The notes beneath the pieces are model-generated. The model was not told where the DNA came from, did not search any database, and saw only the letters and a list, made by a program, of their open reading frames with translations. From the NCBI RefSeq assembly GCF_023715465.1, contig NZ_JAMBOE010000015.1:62001-126000 (forward strand): a stretch of DNA of 64,000 nucleotides, written 5' to 3'. Below are positions 16,180-25,434 of the stretch, piece after piece. Numbering within the stretch: the stretch's first letter is position 1; every line of letters starts with the position of its first letter. The translations under genes were made by a program, and so were the position numbers. Source of the stretch: Paenibacillus macerans. GTDB lineage: Bacteria; Bacillota; Bacilli; Paenibacillales; Paenibacillaceae.

Positions 16180-17559
16180 TTAATATTTAATCATATATAA
16201 TGTAATCTCATCGCGGTTATGGAACAGCTGCTTCGCCCGCTGCACCTGCAGCCTTGCCTCCTGGAACATGCCTGTGACCTCTTGGATCAAAGCCATCGGT
16301 TTTTTGTGCATCAGCTTCACCGTTACGATCGCCGTTCCCCCCGGAACAAGCGAATACAGCAGATTCGTTACCAGCTTGGCCGTAAGCTTTGGACTCCAAC
16401 TCATGTCACATACAAGCAAATCGAATTGATGTTCCTTGAACTTTACGCTGTCGGCGTTGCGCTGCAAAAAAGTCAGCTTGGGCGATGACAGCAAGGATGG
16501 ATGCAATTTTGCCGTATCGACAGCCGTCACGTTGAGCCCGCGTTCCAGCAAAAAGGAGGTCCATCCCCCCGGGGCCGCTCCGATATCAAGCGCATCACGA
16601 AACGCTGCAAACGGGATGCCAAACGTCGCTTCCGCTTCCAGCAGCTTGAATTTGGCCCGCGAAATTTGCCCTTCTTCTTTCTGAAAGCGGATCGCTCCGC
16701 CGTTCCAGTCGGACAGATTGTCCTCCGGGCGAGCCACACCCGCATATACCCGGTCGCTGCCGGCAAACACGGAAATCACCCAATCCGCGTCCCGGACGAC
16801 AAACTCTGTGCCGGCCAAATCCTTAAGTTCGCTTTGCAGCGCATCCTTCATTTCCCCGGCCGTACCGCTCCACAGGCCATCCTCCGATTTGCGCGTTTGT
16901 ACGGCGACGCGAGCGCCGGGCAGCCGGAAATCGCCCAGCAGAAACTTGCGCAGCGCCGGCAGCCAGCCGTTCCGATTGGCGTCCGCTTGCTCGCCGGGGC
17001 ACCATTCCCAATCGACCAAAAAAGCGTGGCGGAGAAATACCGGGGGCGCCGCGGCGAGCTGTTCGGCGACTTCCTCAACCGCTTTCTGCAGGGTAGCGGC
17101 AAACACTTCGCCGGGAAGCAGGATTGTGCTTTTAACGCTGCCGAACGTCCGCCGGAGTTCCTCCTGAGCATATGGCGCAAAGCCGTGATTGGCCGTGCAG
17201 ATCCATTTGGATTGAGGCGGCACCTGGCAATGCCGGGCGATCTCATCGAGCCGTTCGAAGGGAATCGGTCCGTTATGCAGCAGCACATGCTCCGGTTTGT
17301 TCGGGTACAAAATTTCGTACATGCCTTTTCTTCCGGAAATACTGGACGTATGCAAATAAATTTCCCGCGGAAACAGCCCTTCCCGAACCATGGCCGCCGC
17401 CATGTCCGTGCCGTTTTTCTCCCCAGGTCCCATATCGTAATCCAGCGATAATATGTCTACCTCCGTTAATCGCAGCAATTCCAGAGATTCGTCGACAGTG
17501 CGCGCTAGCGTAAACCCTTGCGGACATCGGCGAAAATCGTCCATATATAAATGAATCAA
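16180..17559 (-). CDS. cREC receiver-like domain fused to RlmM/FtsJ-type methyltransferase
   Basis: 459 residues in two parts. Residues 1-105 (MIHLYMDDFRRCPQGF, DILSLDYDMGPGEKNGTDMA) resemble the cREC receiver-like family suggested to process cyclic phosphates. Residues about 117-459 (SKWICTANHGFAPYAQEEL) match RlmM-like proteins: a THUMP-like middle and a Rossmann methyltransferase with motif I LDIGAAPGGWTSFLLERG, CDMSW at the catalytic Asp, and VKLMHKKP with a conserved Lys. RlmM 2'-O-methylates C2498 of 23S rRNA in E. coli; this product may do the same, but the fused domain is unusual. Start is TTG at 17559 behind AAAGGAAG. Confidence 0.8.
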   Translation of the reverse strand: MIHLYMDDFRRCPQGFTLARTVDESLELLRLTEVDILSLDYDMGPGEKNGTDMAAAMVREGLFPREIYLHTSSISGRKGMYEILYPNKPEHVLLHNGPIPFERLDEIARHCQVPPQSKWICTANHGFAPYAQEELRRTFGSVKSTILLPGEVFAATLQKAVEEVAEQLAAAPPVFLRHAFLVDWEWCPGEQADANRNGWLPALRKFLLGDFRLPGARVAVQTRKSEDGLWSGTAGEMKDALQSELKDLAGTEFVVRDADWVISVFAGSDRVYAGVARPEDNLSDWNGGAIRFQKEEGQISRAKFKLLEAEATFGIPFAAFRDALDIGAAPGGWTSFLLERGLNVTAVDTAKLHPSLLSSPKLTFLQRNADSVKFKEHQFDLLVCDMSWSPKLTAKLVTNLLYSLVPGGTAIVTVKLMHKKPMALIQEVTGMFQEARLQVQRAKQLFHNRDEITLYMIKY

Positions 17560-17592
17560 GTTTGTTCTTCCTTTCCGCGGTATTTCAGCTGC

Positions 17593-18447
17593 CTAGGCTT
17601 CCACCCACCGCCTCACTCGCTCCAAATCGTCTCTATAGGTCCCATCTTCTCCGGTTTCACTCTCAAAAATAAGCGGTGCATTCCGGATCACCCCGATCTT
17701 CAGCAGCCAGCGAAAACCGGATTCGCCGATATAACCCTGGCCGACCCGGGCATGACGGTCCTTCCGCGATAATACCGGGTATTTTGAATCATTGAAATGA
17801 ACAGCGCCCAGACCGTCCCAAAACCCAAGCCGTCCGGCTTTTTCCGCGAAGTCCTCATCGCCTTCTCCCCGCCACATCCCCGCCGCAAAAGCGTGGCAAG
17901 TGTCGAGGCAAAAGCCGATCTGCTCCGGATCCCGGCACAAGCGGCGAATTTGCACCAGTTCCTCAATCGTCATGCCCATATCCCCGTGATCGCCAGCCTG
18001 GTTTTCAATGAGCAGCTTTGCCGCTCCCCGCCAGCCATCGAGCACATCATTAATACATTGTATAATATTTTGGTATCCTTGTAAGGGGTTTCCTGACTTA
18101 AATGTGCCAAAATGAACAACAATTCCCAAAGATCCACAGGCCTCGGCAATGGCCAGATCGTTGCGCAGCGAGTCCACGACTCTCCGGTAAGCGACAGGAT
18201 CATCGCCCCGACTTACCGCCAGATTGCTCGGATAAGGCGTATGTGCCACGGAAACAAGACCATGCTCCCGGCAAAAGCTGCGGCAGCTCGCCGCATCCCG
18301 CGGGTCGAAGCTTTTTACCGTAAGGCTGCGGGGGTTTTTGGGAAAATACTGAAAGGCTCCGCCTCCAAGCTGCAGCGCCGCTTTGGCGGCCCCGAAATAC
18401 CCCCCGCGAATGCTTAAATGTCCCCCGATTTTTAGCTCAGCGGCCAT
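17593..18447 (-). CDS. nfo: Deoxyribonuclease IV / AP endonuclease
   Basis: 284 residues, TIM-barrel AP endonuclease family 2. Zinc-ligand motifs are all present: VAHTPYPSN, VVHFGTFKSG, LIENQAGDHGD, GFCLDTCHAFAAG, VHFNDSKYP, RKDRHARVGQGYI and FESET. It incises 5' of abasic sites in base excision repair and acts in the cytoplasm. The ATG at 18447 lies inside the end of the glycosylase gene (11-bp overlap), so glycosylase and AP endonuclease are co-translated, which fits the pathway order. Length is typical. Confidence 0.92.
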   Translation of the reverse strand: MAAELKIGGHLSIRGGYFGAAKAALQLGGGAFQYFPKNPRSLTVKSFDPRDAASCRSFCREHGLVSVAHTPYPSNLAVSRGDDPVAYRRVVDSLRNDLAIAEACGSLGIVVHFGTFKSGNPLQGYQNIIQCINDVLDGWRGAAKLLIENQAGDHGDMGMTIEELVQIRRLCRDPEQIGFCLDTCHAFAAGMWRGEGDEDFAEKAGRLGFWDGLGAVHFNDSKYPVLSRKDRHARVGQGYIGESGFRWLLKIGVIRNAPLIFESETGEDGTYRDDLERVRRWVEA

Positions 18448-19255
18448 GCTGGCAGCCCGGACTGTAAAATACTTTTCGTCCGTTCATTTCGGCTTTCACG
18501 ATGGAATCTCCGCAGCGCGGACAGGGCTCTCCCTCCCGGTCATACACGCGGCAAATCTCGTTTGCTCCGCCGGTGAGCGTATCGTTTTTGAGCAGCGGCA
18601 TTTCAATGTAGCCGCCGGCTTCGATCGCTTCCAGCAGCACTTCCCGCGTCGCCTTATACAGATGCGACAAGTCTTCATCGCTCATGTTTTGCAGCTTGGT
18701 CATTGGCAGCAGTCCGGCGGCGAAAGCAATTTCATCCGCATAGCGGTTGCCGATGCCGGCGACGACATCCTGGTTGACAAGCGCCGTTTTTAAGCTGCCA
18801 CGGCGTTTGCGCAGGATCGCGATGAACCGTTCTTCGTTCATTCTGCGGTCGAGCAGCTCCGGGCCCAAATGCGCCATGAGTTCCTCCGCTTCCTTGGCGG
18901 TGTGCAGATGCAGATAGCCAAGGCGCAGGCCGATGAAATAAAGCACCTGGCCGTCGGCAAAGGCGATTTCGATTTGCGTGCTCCGCTCTGGGCGATCCTC
19001 TTTTGACCCCAGATATAGCAGTCCGCCTAACATCAAATGCAGCAGCAGCCGCTTGCCGTTGTCCAAATGAAACAGCAGATGCTTGCCCCGCCGCTCGATA
19101 AAAATAATCTGTCTGCCGATAAGTTCCCGGGCAAACTCGGCAGCCTCCAAATTAATCGACTTTTCCCGGTCAATTGCGATTTCCGTCGTCGGAATATCCA
19201 AAATATGCTGTGACAACTGAATTCGATAGTTTTCCATTTCCGGCAGCTCCGGCAT
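18437..19255 (-). CDS. Fpg/Nei-family DNA glycosylase with altered zinc finger
   Basis: 272 residues beginning MPELPEMENYRIQL, with the catalytic Pro2-Glu3 and a helix-two-turn-helix segment (LVNQDVVAGIGNRYADEI). The C-terminal finger reads CRVYDREGEPCPRCGDSI then YSPGCQ: the first Cys of the last zinc pair is Ser (codon AGT), while an extra Cys lies before the usual first pair. Zinc binding may therefore use different ligands. It is likely a paralogue of MutM rather than MutM itself, since mutM usually sits by polA. The ATG at 19255 has AAGGGAAG. It overlaps nfo. Confidence 0.85.
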   Translation of the reverse strand: MPELPEMENYRIQLSQHILDIPTTEIAIDREKSINLEAAEFARELIGRQIIFIERRGKHLLFHLDNGKRLLLHLMLGGLLYLGSKEDRPERSTQIEIAFADGQVLYFIGLRLGYLHLHTAKEAEELMAHLGPELLDRRMNEERFIAILRKRRGSLKTALVNQDVVAGIGNRYADEIAFAAGLLPMTKLQNMSDEDLSHLYKATREVLLEAIEAGGYIEMPLLKNDTLTGGANEICRVYDREGEPCPRCGDSIVKAEMNGRKVFYSPGCQHGR

Positions 19256-19355
19256 GGGTCATCTTCCCTTCGTTCATGAGGTTCATAATTTGGAACATTT
19301 CATGGATACATAAGTTCATTCTTTGCATCATTCGTTGCTTCGTCTTTACTGGATT

Positions 19356-20165
19356 TCAGCCAATCAGCCCGGCTACCTCATCCAAATTGCGGCATACCGC
19401 ATCCGGACGAAAGCCGGCAGTTTTGATCGCGTCAGGCAACCGTTCTTCGGTCGTCACTCCCGTCAAGGTCAAAATCGTCCCGCAGCCCGCGTTTACTCCC
19501 GCAGCAATATCGGTCAGCACGTTGTCCCCGATGACGGCCACTTCTTCATTCCGCAAACCTAAACGCTTAATGGCAAAATTCATCAGCGGTTCGGCCGGCT
19601 TGCCGATGATGACGGGTTTGGCCCCCGTAGCCGCTTGAATTGCGGCGGACAACGTTCCCGCTCCCGGCATCAATCCTCCCGTCGAAGGCAGCAGCAGATC
19701 GGGATTCGTCAGCACGTACCTGGCGCCGCCGCTAATCCAGCGGGCCGCTTTGGTCAACGTTTCGTATGTAAAATTGCGGTCGATTCCCTGAACGACCACA
19801 TCCGGCTGATCCTCATCCAGCAGCAGCCCCGCGTCCTGAAGCGCGGTCAGCAATCCGGTCTCACCGATCGCCGCCACCTTAACGCCAGCCGGCAGTTCAC
19901 CCGCGATATACTCCGCCGCCGCCACCGCTGAAGTGCACACGTCTTCCGCTTTGGCGGGAATCCCCATCGCCTGCAGCTGCGCAGCGACCTGCTCCGGGGT
20001 CCGGGAGGAATTGTTCGTGACGAATAAAAAAGGAATTCGTTTGGCCCGCAACGCCGAAACGAGGCGATCCGCACCGGGAATCATCCGCGTCCCGTGATAT
20101 AACGTGCCGTCCAAGTCAATCAGAAAGGCTTTCCATCTCTCAGGCAATATTTTCATCCTTCCCAT
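19356..20165 (-). CDS. HAD-IIA family phosphatase (NagD/AraL-like)
   Basis: 269 residues with HAD motif I FLIDLDGTLYHG, motif II VTNNSSRTP, the class IIA cap in the middle, motif III IIGKPAEP and motif IV VIGDNVLTDIAAG. These are cytoplasmic sugar-phosphate or p-nitrophenyl-phosphate phosphatases of unclear natural substrate. Starts at 20165, 20156 (ATG) or a TTG at 20147 with better GGAAGG spacing are all possible. It is separated by 150 bp from rnz and may have its own promoter. Confidence 0.85.
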   Translation of the reverse strand: MGRMKILPERWKAFLIDLDGTLYHGTRMIPGADRLVSALRAKRIPFLFVTNNSSRTPEQVAAQLQAMGIPAKAEDVCTSAVAAAEYIAGELPAGVKVAAIGETGLLTALQDAGLLLDEDQPDVVVQGIDRNFTYETLTKAARWISGGARYVLTNPDLLLPSTGGLMPGAGTLSAAIQAATGAKPVIIGKPAEPLMNFAIKRLGLRNEEVAVIGDNVLTDIAAGVNAGCGTILTLTGVTTEERLPDAIKTAGFRPDAVCRNLDEVAGLIG

Positions 20166-20315
20166 TTGGCCGTGTCCATTTCATTGTACCTATTTCACCC
20201 AGGATCAGGCAAATTTCCGGATCAGCTTTTTGGAATTTTGTCAAAAAAACGTCTTGACGCGCTGCCAAACTTTGCAGGCGGCTGTCATTTCCTGCGCTTT
20301 CCCGGAAAATATTTT

Positions 20316-21257
20316 TCAGCTCTCCCGCTCGCACCGGCGCCGTACCGGGTACAGCACATGTTCGCTGGCCAGCTCCGACTCGGCAAAAACCGCTTTGGCC
20401 TCATCCTCCAGCCGGCCAAGCTGCTCCTCGGACTTATACCGCGAGCTGAAATGGGTAAGAAATAAATGCCGCGCTCCCGCATCGCGGGCGGTTTCCGCCG
20501 CTTGTCTTGCCGTGCTGTGATGATACGCGCGGGCGGTGTCGGCCAACTCATGCAAAAAGGTGGACTCATGCACCAGCACATCGGCGTTTTGGGCCAGCGT
20601 TTGGGCTGCGCTGCAAGGGCGCGTGTCGCCGAGGATCGTAACGATCCGCCCCGCCTTTGGCTTCCCCAGCACATCAGCGGCATGCAGCGTTTCGCCGCTT
20701 GGCGTTACCACGCTTTCTCCTTTTTTCAGCTTGCCGTAAAGCGGTCCGGGTCGAATGCCGTAGCGCTCCAGCACCGCGGCGTCCAGCTTGCCGGGCAGGT
20801 CCTTCTCGACAACACGGTATCCGTAACTGGCAATCCGGTGCTCCAGCAAAGCGGCTTCCACGCGAAAAGTATCGTCGTCCAGCAGCACCCCGCCAGCGTG
20901 TTCAACGATTTCAAGTTTGTAATCGATCCGCGATTCACTAAGCTCAAGCGACGTTTCCACAAATTTTTTCAAGCCTTTGGGGCCGAATATAGTGAGCGGT
21001 GAATCTCCCCCCTGGTAAGCGCGGCTGGAAATCAGACCGGGAAGACCAAAAAGATGGTCACCGTGCAGGTGCGTAATGAAGATATATTCCAGCTTGCTCA
21101 GTTTCAGAGGCGAACGCAATATCTGATGCTGCGTCCCTTCGCCGCAATCGAACAGCCACAACGAACGGCGTTCCTCGAGCAGTCGCAGCGCCAACGAGGT
21201 TACGTTGCGTTCCAGCGACGGGACCCCGGCATTGGTCCCCAAAAAATAAAGTTCCAT
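20316..21257 (-). CDS. rnz: Ribonuclease Z
   Basis: 313 residues from the ATG at 21257 (MELYFLGTNAGVPS), preceded by GGAAGG. It has the metallo-beta-lactamase motif HLHGDH (THLHGDHLFGLPGL), the ELAC exosite region, ILGDTRPC, HESTF and FLTHFSSRY, giving all the zinc ligands. It removes 3' trailers from tRNA precursors lacking encoded CCA. Length matches the short (ELAC1-type) enzymes of Bacillus. It lies between the metH terminator and the HAD phosphatase. Confidence 0.93.
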   Translation of the reverse strand: MELYFLGTNAGVPSLERNVTSLALRLLEERRSLWLFDCGEGTQHQILRSPLKLSKLEYIFITHLHGDHLFGLPGLISSRAYQGGDSPLTIFGPKGLKKFVETSLELSESRIDYKLEIVEHAGGVLLDDDTFRVEAALLEHRIASYGYRVVEKDLPGKLDAAVLERYGIRPGPLYGKLKKGESVVTPSGETLHAADVLGKPKAGRIVTILGDTRPCSAAQTLAQNADVLVHESTFLHELADTARAYHHSTARQAAETARDAGARHLFLTHFSSRYKSEEQLGRLEDEAKAVFAESELASEHVLYPVRRRCERES

Positions 21258-21307
21258 GCGTATCGTCCTTCCGGTTGTAATCAAGTCTTGAGCCAAAAAA
21301 GACTGTC

Positions 21308-21333
21308 AAAACCCTCCGATGTTCGGAGGGTTT
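21308..21333 (-). terminator. Rho-independent terminator of metH
   Basis: The 11-bp stem AAACCCTCCGA (21309-21319) pairs with TCGGAGGGTTT (21323-21333); on the reverse strand it is followed by TTTTGACAGTCTTTTTT. It lies just after the metH stop. Confidence 0.8.
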
Positions 21334-21350
21334 GCCAGGAGCTTCTTCTT

Positions 21351-24300
21351 TTAAGCTTTGTCCACGTTAAAATACTGGGCCTCTGGATGGGCGAACACCA
21401 TCGCCGACACGGAGGCCTCCGGCTCCATCATGAAGCCTTCCGTCAGCTCGATCCCGATGTCCTCCGGATGCAGCAAGTCAAACAGCAGTTGCTGATCCTC
21501 GAGATCCGGGCAGGCCGGGTAGCCGAAAGAGACGCGAATCCCTTGGTAACGGGCCCCGTGGCGCTGCTTCATGGTCATATCCGCCGGATCCGGGAATCCC
21601 CAAATATCCCGCATGATGTGGTGTACACGTTCGGCCAGCGCTTCCGCCAGCTCCAGTGCAACAGCCTGCAGCACATGCGAGCGGAGATAGTCGCCCCGCT
21701 CCTTCCACGTCTCGGACAATTGGCGCACGCCCTGCCCTGCCGTCACGACCAGGAAACCAACGTAATCCATCTCCCCGCTGTCCACCGGTCTCAAGTAATC
21801 GGCAAGGCACAGATCAGGCTCCACCCGCTGTCTCGGGAAGCTGAACCGCTTGATCACTTTGCCGGGATCGGCCGGATCATAGATCAAGATGTCGTTGCCG
21901 GACGATTGCGCCGGGAAAAAGCGGTACATCGCCTGCGTGCGGATAATGCCGTCCGTGACCGCCTCCAGCAAAATTTGATCCACGGTTTCTTTTAGCTCCA
22001 CCGCTTTTTCGTTTCCTGCCGCGAGCAGTTGTTCGACGGAGCCGCGCAAACCTAAATGATGCCCCAACAGCATTTGCCAATTCACATAAGGAGTAATATG
22101 GCCGATCGGATAATCGCGCAGCACATGCCGCTCCAAATCCGGCGGAGTAAACACCGGCACATCCTTGCGGATTTGCGAACGCCGGACGCGGGTCAGCTCC
22201 GGCAAAGGCTGGGCCACGGCCACCGCCGTATCTGCCTCTTTCTCCGCTTCCATTTCCAGCCGCATTTGCTCCCGGCTTGCCGGGTCCATCAGCTTGTTGG
22301 CCAGATCCAAACCGTCCATCGCATCTTTGGCATAGACAACCATGCCATTATATTCCGGCCGGATGCGCGTTTTCGTAAACTTGCGCGTCAGGGCGGCCCC
22401 GCCGACCAGAATCGGCACGTCGATGCCCGCATTGCGCAAATCCTGCGCGGTGAGCACCATCTGCTGCGCCGATTTGACGAGCAGGCCGGACAAGCCGATC
22501 GCGTCGGCTTTTTCTTCCCGATATGCCTCAATGATGCGTTCCGGTGGTACTTTTATACCCAAATTCACGATTTGGTAACCGTTGTTGGACAGAATGATCT
22601 CCACCAGGTTTTTGCCGATGTCATGCACGTCGCCTTTTACGGTGGCCAGCAGGATTTTCCCTTTTACACTCGATTCGTTTTTCTCCATAAACGGCTCAAG
22701 ATAAGCAACGGAAGCCTTCATGACCTCCGCGCTCTGCAGCACCTCCGCGACGATCAGCTCGTTGTTGTTGAACAGCCGCCCGACTTCCTCCATCCCGGCC
22801 ATCAGCGGGCCGTTAATGATCTCCAGCGCACTGTAGCGTTTAAGCGCTTCGTCCAGGTCGGGGAGCAGTCCTTCTTTCGTTCCCTCCACCACGTAGGAAG
22901 CCAGCCGTTCTTCCAGCGTCAGCTGAACCGTGCGCTCCTGCTTCACCACTTTTTTGTTGCGGAAAGCCGCGACAAATGCGGCCAGTGTCTCGTCATTGGT
23001 ATGATAAATGAGTTCTTCCGCCAAACGCCGTTCTTCTTCCGGAATTTTCGCGTAACGCTCCAGTTTTTCCGTGTTGACGATGGCATAATCGAGACCGGCC
23101 TTGGTGCATTCGTACAAAAATACGGAGTTCAACACCTCGCGGCCCGCTTCCGGCAAGCCGAAGGACACGTTGCTGACCCCAAGCACCGTTTGGCAGCTCG
23201 GGAGCGCCTCCTTAATTAGCCGGATGCCTTCAATCGTTTCCTTGGCGGAGCCGATGTACTGCTCGTCCCCCGTTCCTACCGGGAAAACAAGCGGGTCAAA
23301 AATCAAATCCTCGGCGTTTAACCCGTATTTATTCACGAGCAAATCGTGGGAACGTTTGGCCACCTCCAGCTTGTCTTCGCGGGTGATCGCCTGTCCGCGC
23401 TCGTCGATCGTCCCTACGACAACGGCCGCGCCGTATTTATGGATCAACGGGGTGACACGTTCGAACTTCTCTTCCCCATCCTCAAGGTTAATGGAGTTAA
23501 TAATCGATTTGCCTTGACAGTATTTTAGCGCCAGGTCGATGACCTTTGGATCGGTCGTATCGATCATTAAAGGCACTTTAACCTTCTTGACAACCAGTTC
23601 AAGAAACTTCTTGACGTCCTCCGCTTCATCGCGGTCGGGATCCTGAACGCACACGTCAATCACCTGGGCGCCGTTCTTGACCTGGGCGCGGGCGATTTCC
23701 GAAGCCTCTTCATATTTGCCTTCCACAATGAGACGTTTGAATTTCCGCGAGCCCAGAACATTCGTTCTCTCCCCGACCAAATAAGGCCGGTTTGCGGACT
23801 CGACATAAACCGGTTCGATTCCGGACAAAGCCGGAGGATGTTCTCCGATCAGCGTGCGCGGCCGGTATCCGCTTAGCTTCTGTGCCAGCGCGGCGATATG
23901 TGCCGGCGTCGTTCCGCAGCAGCCGCCCGCGACGTTGAGCCAGCCCTCCTCGGCGAACCCGGCCATTTTCTGGGCCAGCGATTCCGGGGATTCGTGGTAT
24001 TTGCCGTTTTCATCCGGCAGTCCCGCATTCGGATGGCAGCTTACTGCGGCTTTGGCGATACCGGAAAGCGTCCGGATGTGGTCGCGCATAAATTCCGGAC
24101 CGGTTGCACAGTTCAGACCAACCGAGATCGGCTTCAGATGCTCAAGCGAAATATAAAACGCTTCGATATTTTGCCCGGCCAGCGTCGTGCCCATCGGCTC
24201 GATCGTACCGGAAATCATCAAGGGCAGCTGTTTGCCCGTTTTTTGCAGCGCCCGCGTTATCCCGATGCTTCCGGCCTTCACGTTCAGCGTATCCTGTGAC

Positions 24301-24788
24301 GTTTCCAGCATTAATGCATCCACGCCGCCGTCGATCAGGGCGATGGCCTGCTCCTCGTAGCTGTCGGTTAAATCATCGAAGGTGACCCCGCCGGTGACGG
24401 ACAGCGTTTTGGTCGTCGGGCCTAGTACACCAACTACATATCGCGGATGGTCCGGCGTGCTGAATTTTTCCGCGGCCTCTACGGCAAGTTTTGCCGCCGC
24501 CAGGTTTAATTCTCTTGCTCGATGCGGTATATCGTATTCGGCCAGAACAACGGAGGCTGCCCCAAACGTATTCGTTTCAATCAGGTCGGCTCCGGCCGCC
24601 AAATATTGCTCGTGAATGCCTTGAATCACATCCGGACGGGTGAGAACGAGCATCTCGTTGCACCCATCCAGCTCTTCCCCGCCAAAATCGGCCGGAGACA
24701 GGTTTTCCTGCTGGATCATGGTGCCCATGGCGCCATCAAGTATCAGTATTCGTTCTTTTATTCTGTCTTCCAGGCTCGGTTTGCTCAT
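21351..24788 (-). CDS. metH: Cobalamin-dependent methionine synthase
   Basis: 1145 residues with the full four-module layout. The homocysteine domain (about 1-310) has the zinc Cys motifs GLNCATGP and GGCCGTTP. A pterin-binding domain with VGERTNVLGSRKFKRL follows, then the B12 domain with VKGDVHDIGKNLVEI and the lower-ligand His, and a C-terminal AdoMet reactivation domain ending near ASVSAMVFAHPEAQYFNVDKA. It methylates homocysteine with methyltetrahydrofolate in the cytoplasm. The ATG at 24788 suits GGGAGGG better than the ATG two codons earlier. The roughly 100-bp upstream region has no visible SAM or cobalamin riboswitch. Confidence 0.96.
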   Translation of the reverse strand: MSKPSLEDRIKERILILDGAMGTMIQQENLSPADFGGEELDGCNEMLVLTRPDVIQGIHEQYLAAGADLIETNTFGAASVVLAEYDIPHRARELNLAAAKLAVEAAEKFSTPDHPRYVVGVLGPTTKTLSVTGGVTFDDLTDSYEEQAIALIDGGVDALMLETSQDTLNVKAGSIGITRALQKTGKQLPLMISGTIEPMGTTLAGQNIEAFYISLEHLKPISVGLNCATGPEFMRDHIRTLSGIAKAAVSCHPNAGLPDENGKYHESPESLAQKMAGFAEEGWLNVAGGCCGTTPAHIAALAQKLSGYRPRTLIGEHPPALSGIEPVYVESANRPYLVGERTNVLGSRKFKRLIVEGKYEEASEIARAQVKNGAQVIDVCVQDPDRDEAEDVKKFLELVVKKVKVPLMIDTTDPKVIDLALKYCQGKSIINSINLEDGEEKFERVTPLIHKYGAAVVVGTIDERGQAITREDKLEVAKRSHDLLVNKYGLNAEDLIFDPLVFPVGTGDEQYIGSAKETIEGIRLIKEALPSCQTVLGVSNVSFGLPEAGREVLNSVFLYECTKAGLDYAIVNTEKLERYAKIPEEERRLAEELIYHTNDETLAAFVAAFRNKKVVKQERTVQLTLEERLASYVVEGTKEGLLPDLDEALKRYSALEIINGPLMAGMEEVGRLFNNNELIVAEVLQSAEVMKASVAYLEPFMEKNESSVKGKILLATVKGDVHDIGKNLVEIILSNNGYQIVNLGIKVPPERIIEAYREEKADAIGLSGLLVKSAQQMVLTAQDLRNAGIDVPILVGGAALTRKFTKTRIRPEYNGMVVYAKDAMDGLDLANKLMDPASREQMRLEMEAEKEADTAVAVAQPLPELTRVRRSQIRKDVPVFTPPDLERHVLRDYPIGHITPYVNWQMLLGHHLGLRGSVEQLLAAGNEKAVELKETVDQILLEAVTDGIIRTQAMYRFFPAQSSGNDILIYDPADPGKVIKRFSFPRQRVEPDLCLADYLRPVDSGEMDYVGFLVVTAGQGVRQLSETWKERGDYLRSHVLQAVALELAEALAERVHHIMRDIWGFPDPADMTMKQRHGARYQGIRVSFGYPACPDLEDQQLLFDLLHPEDIGIELTEGFMMEPEASVSAMVFAHPEAQYFNVDKA

Positions 24789-24880
24789 GATCATGTCCCT
24801 CCCGTAAAACGTTAAGATTTAGTTTAACAGAATAAAGCGTTGAAGAAAAGAGAGGTTTCTTTAGTCCAACTTATATAAGT

Positions 24881-24922
24881 AAAAACAAACTGCCCACATC
24901 TCCATTTGGATGTGGGCAGTTT
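24881..24922 (-). terminator. Rho-independent terminator of the YtkA-like gene
   Basis: A perfect 14-bp stem, AAACTGCCCACATC (24887-24900) with GATGTGGGCAGTTT (24909-24922), followed on the reverse strand by GTTTTTACTT. Confidence 0.9.
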
Positions 24923-24963
24923 GATCGACACTGCACGCGGGAATTATGTAAGATCGCTCGACG

Positions 24964-25368
24964 TTACTTTACCGTAAACTGCTTGGATGGCATCGAATGT
25001 TGATCCCGTGCGGTCACATGGGAAATCACTTTATAGGTTCCCGGTTCATCGAATTGGTGCTTGAGGACATAGGTGCCGTCCCCGGCGCTTTTTACCGTCA
25101 CTTTGCTATGCTCGGCGTTTTCGTCATCGGTATTCCAAAATTCGAACGTAACCTCCTGCGCGTCATTGACGTTTTCTCCACGATGCCCCACCTTCGCGGT
25201 AAACGTCACGGTCCCGCCGCTTTCAACGGTATCCGGCGTGACTGCAAGATTTACCTGGATCGCCTCAAGCGGCCCGCTGTCGGCCGCAGTTGTTTCATTG
25301 CGTCCGCAGCCGCCAAGCACGGCGATCACCAGCACCAAAACGGCGATCCACCCGACTTTTCCCGGCAA
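24964..25368 (-). CDS. YtkA/FixH-like lipoprotein
   Basis: 134 residues: a signal peptide with lipobox VLGGC (Cys near 21), then an Ig-like beta sandwich (VTPDTVESGGTVTFTAKV, GTYVLKHQFDEPGTYKVISH) typical of the YtkA-like domain. Homologues are membrane-anchored proteins of the outer face, sometimes linked to copper or cytochrome oxidase assembly; here there are no such neighbours and no His/Met copper motif. The start is a TTG at 25368 behind AAAGGAGGG. It is closed by a strong terminator. Confidence 0.82.
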   Translation of the reverse strand: MPGKVGWIAVLVLVIAVLGGCGRNETTAADSGPLEAIQVNLAVTPDTVESGGTVTFTAKVGHRGENVNDAQEVTFEFWNTDDENAEHSKVTVKSAGDGTYVLKHQFDEPGTYKVISHVTARDQHSMPSKQFTVK

Positions 25369-25434
25369 TGGATTTCCCTCCTTTCCGCTTATCGATCGAA
25401 CACCCGTTTTTGGCTCGGACGTCCGAACGCTAAC

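Noticed and set aside
22056..23219. A 387-codon open frame opposite metH
   Set aside because: Antisense of a highly conserved gene, with no recognisable motif or ribosome site.
24789..24963. SAM or cobalamin riboswitch before metH
   Set aside because: The space is too short, and its only strong hairpin is the terminator of the gene upstream; no aptamer core is seen.
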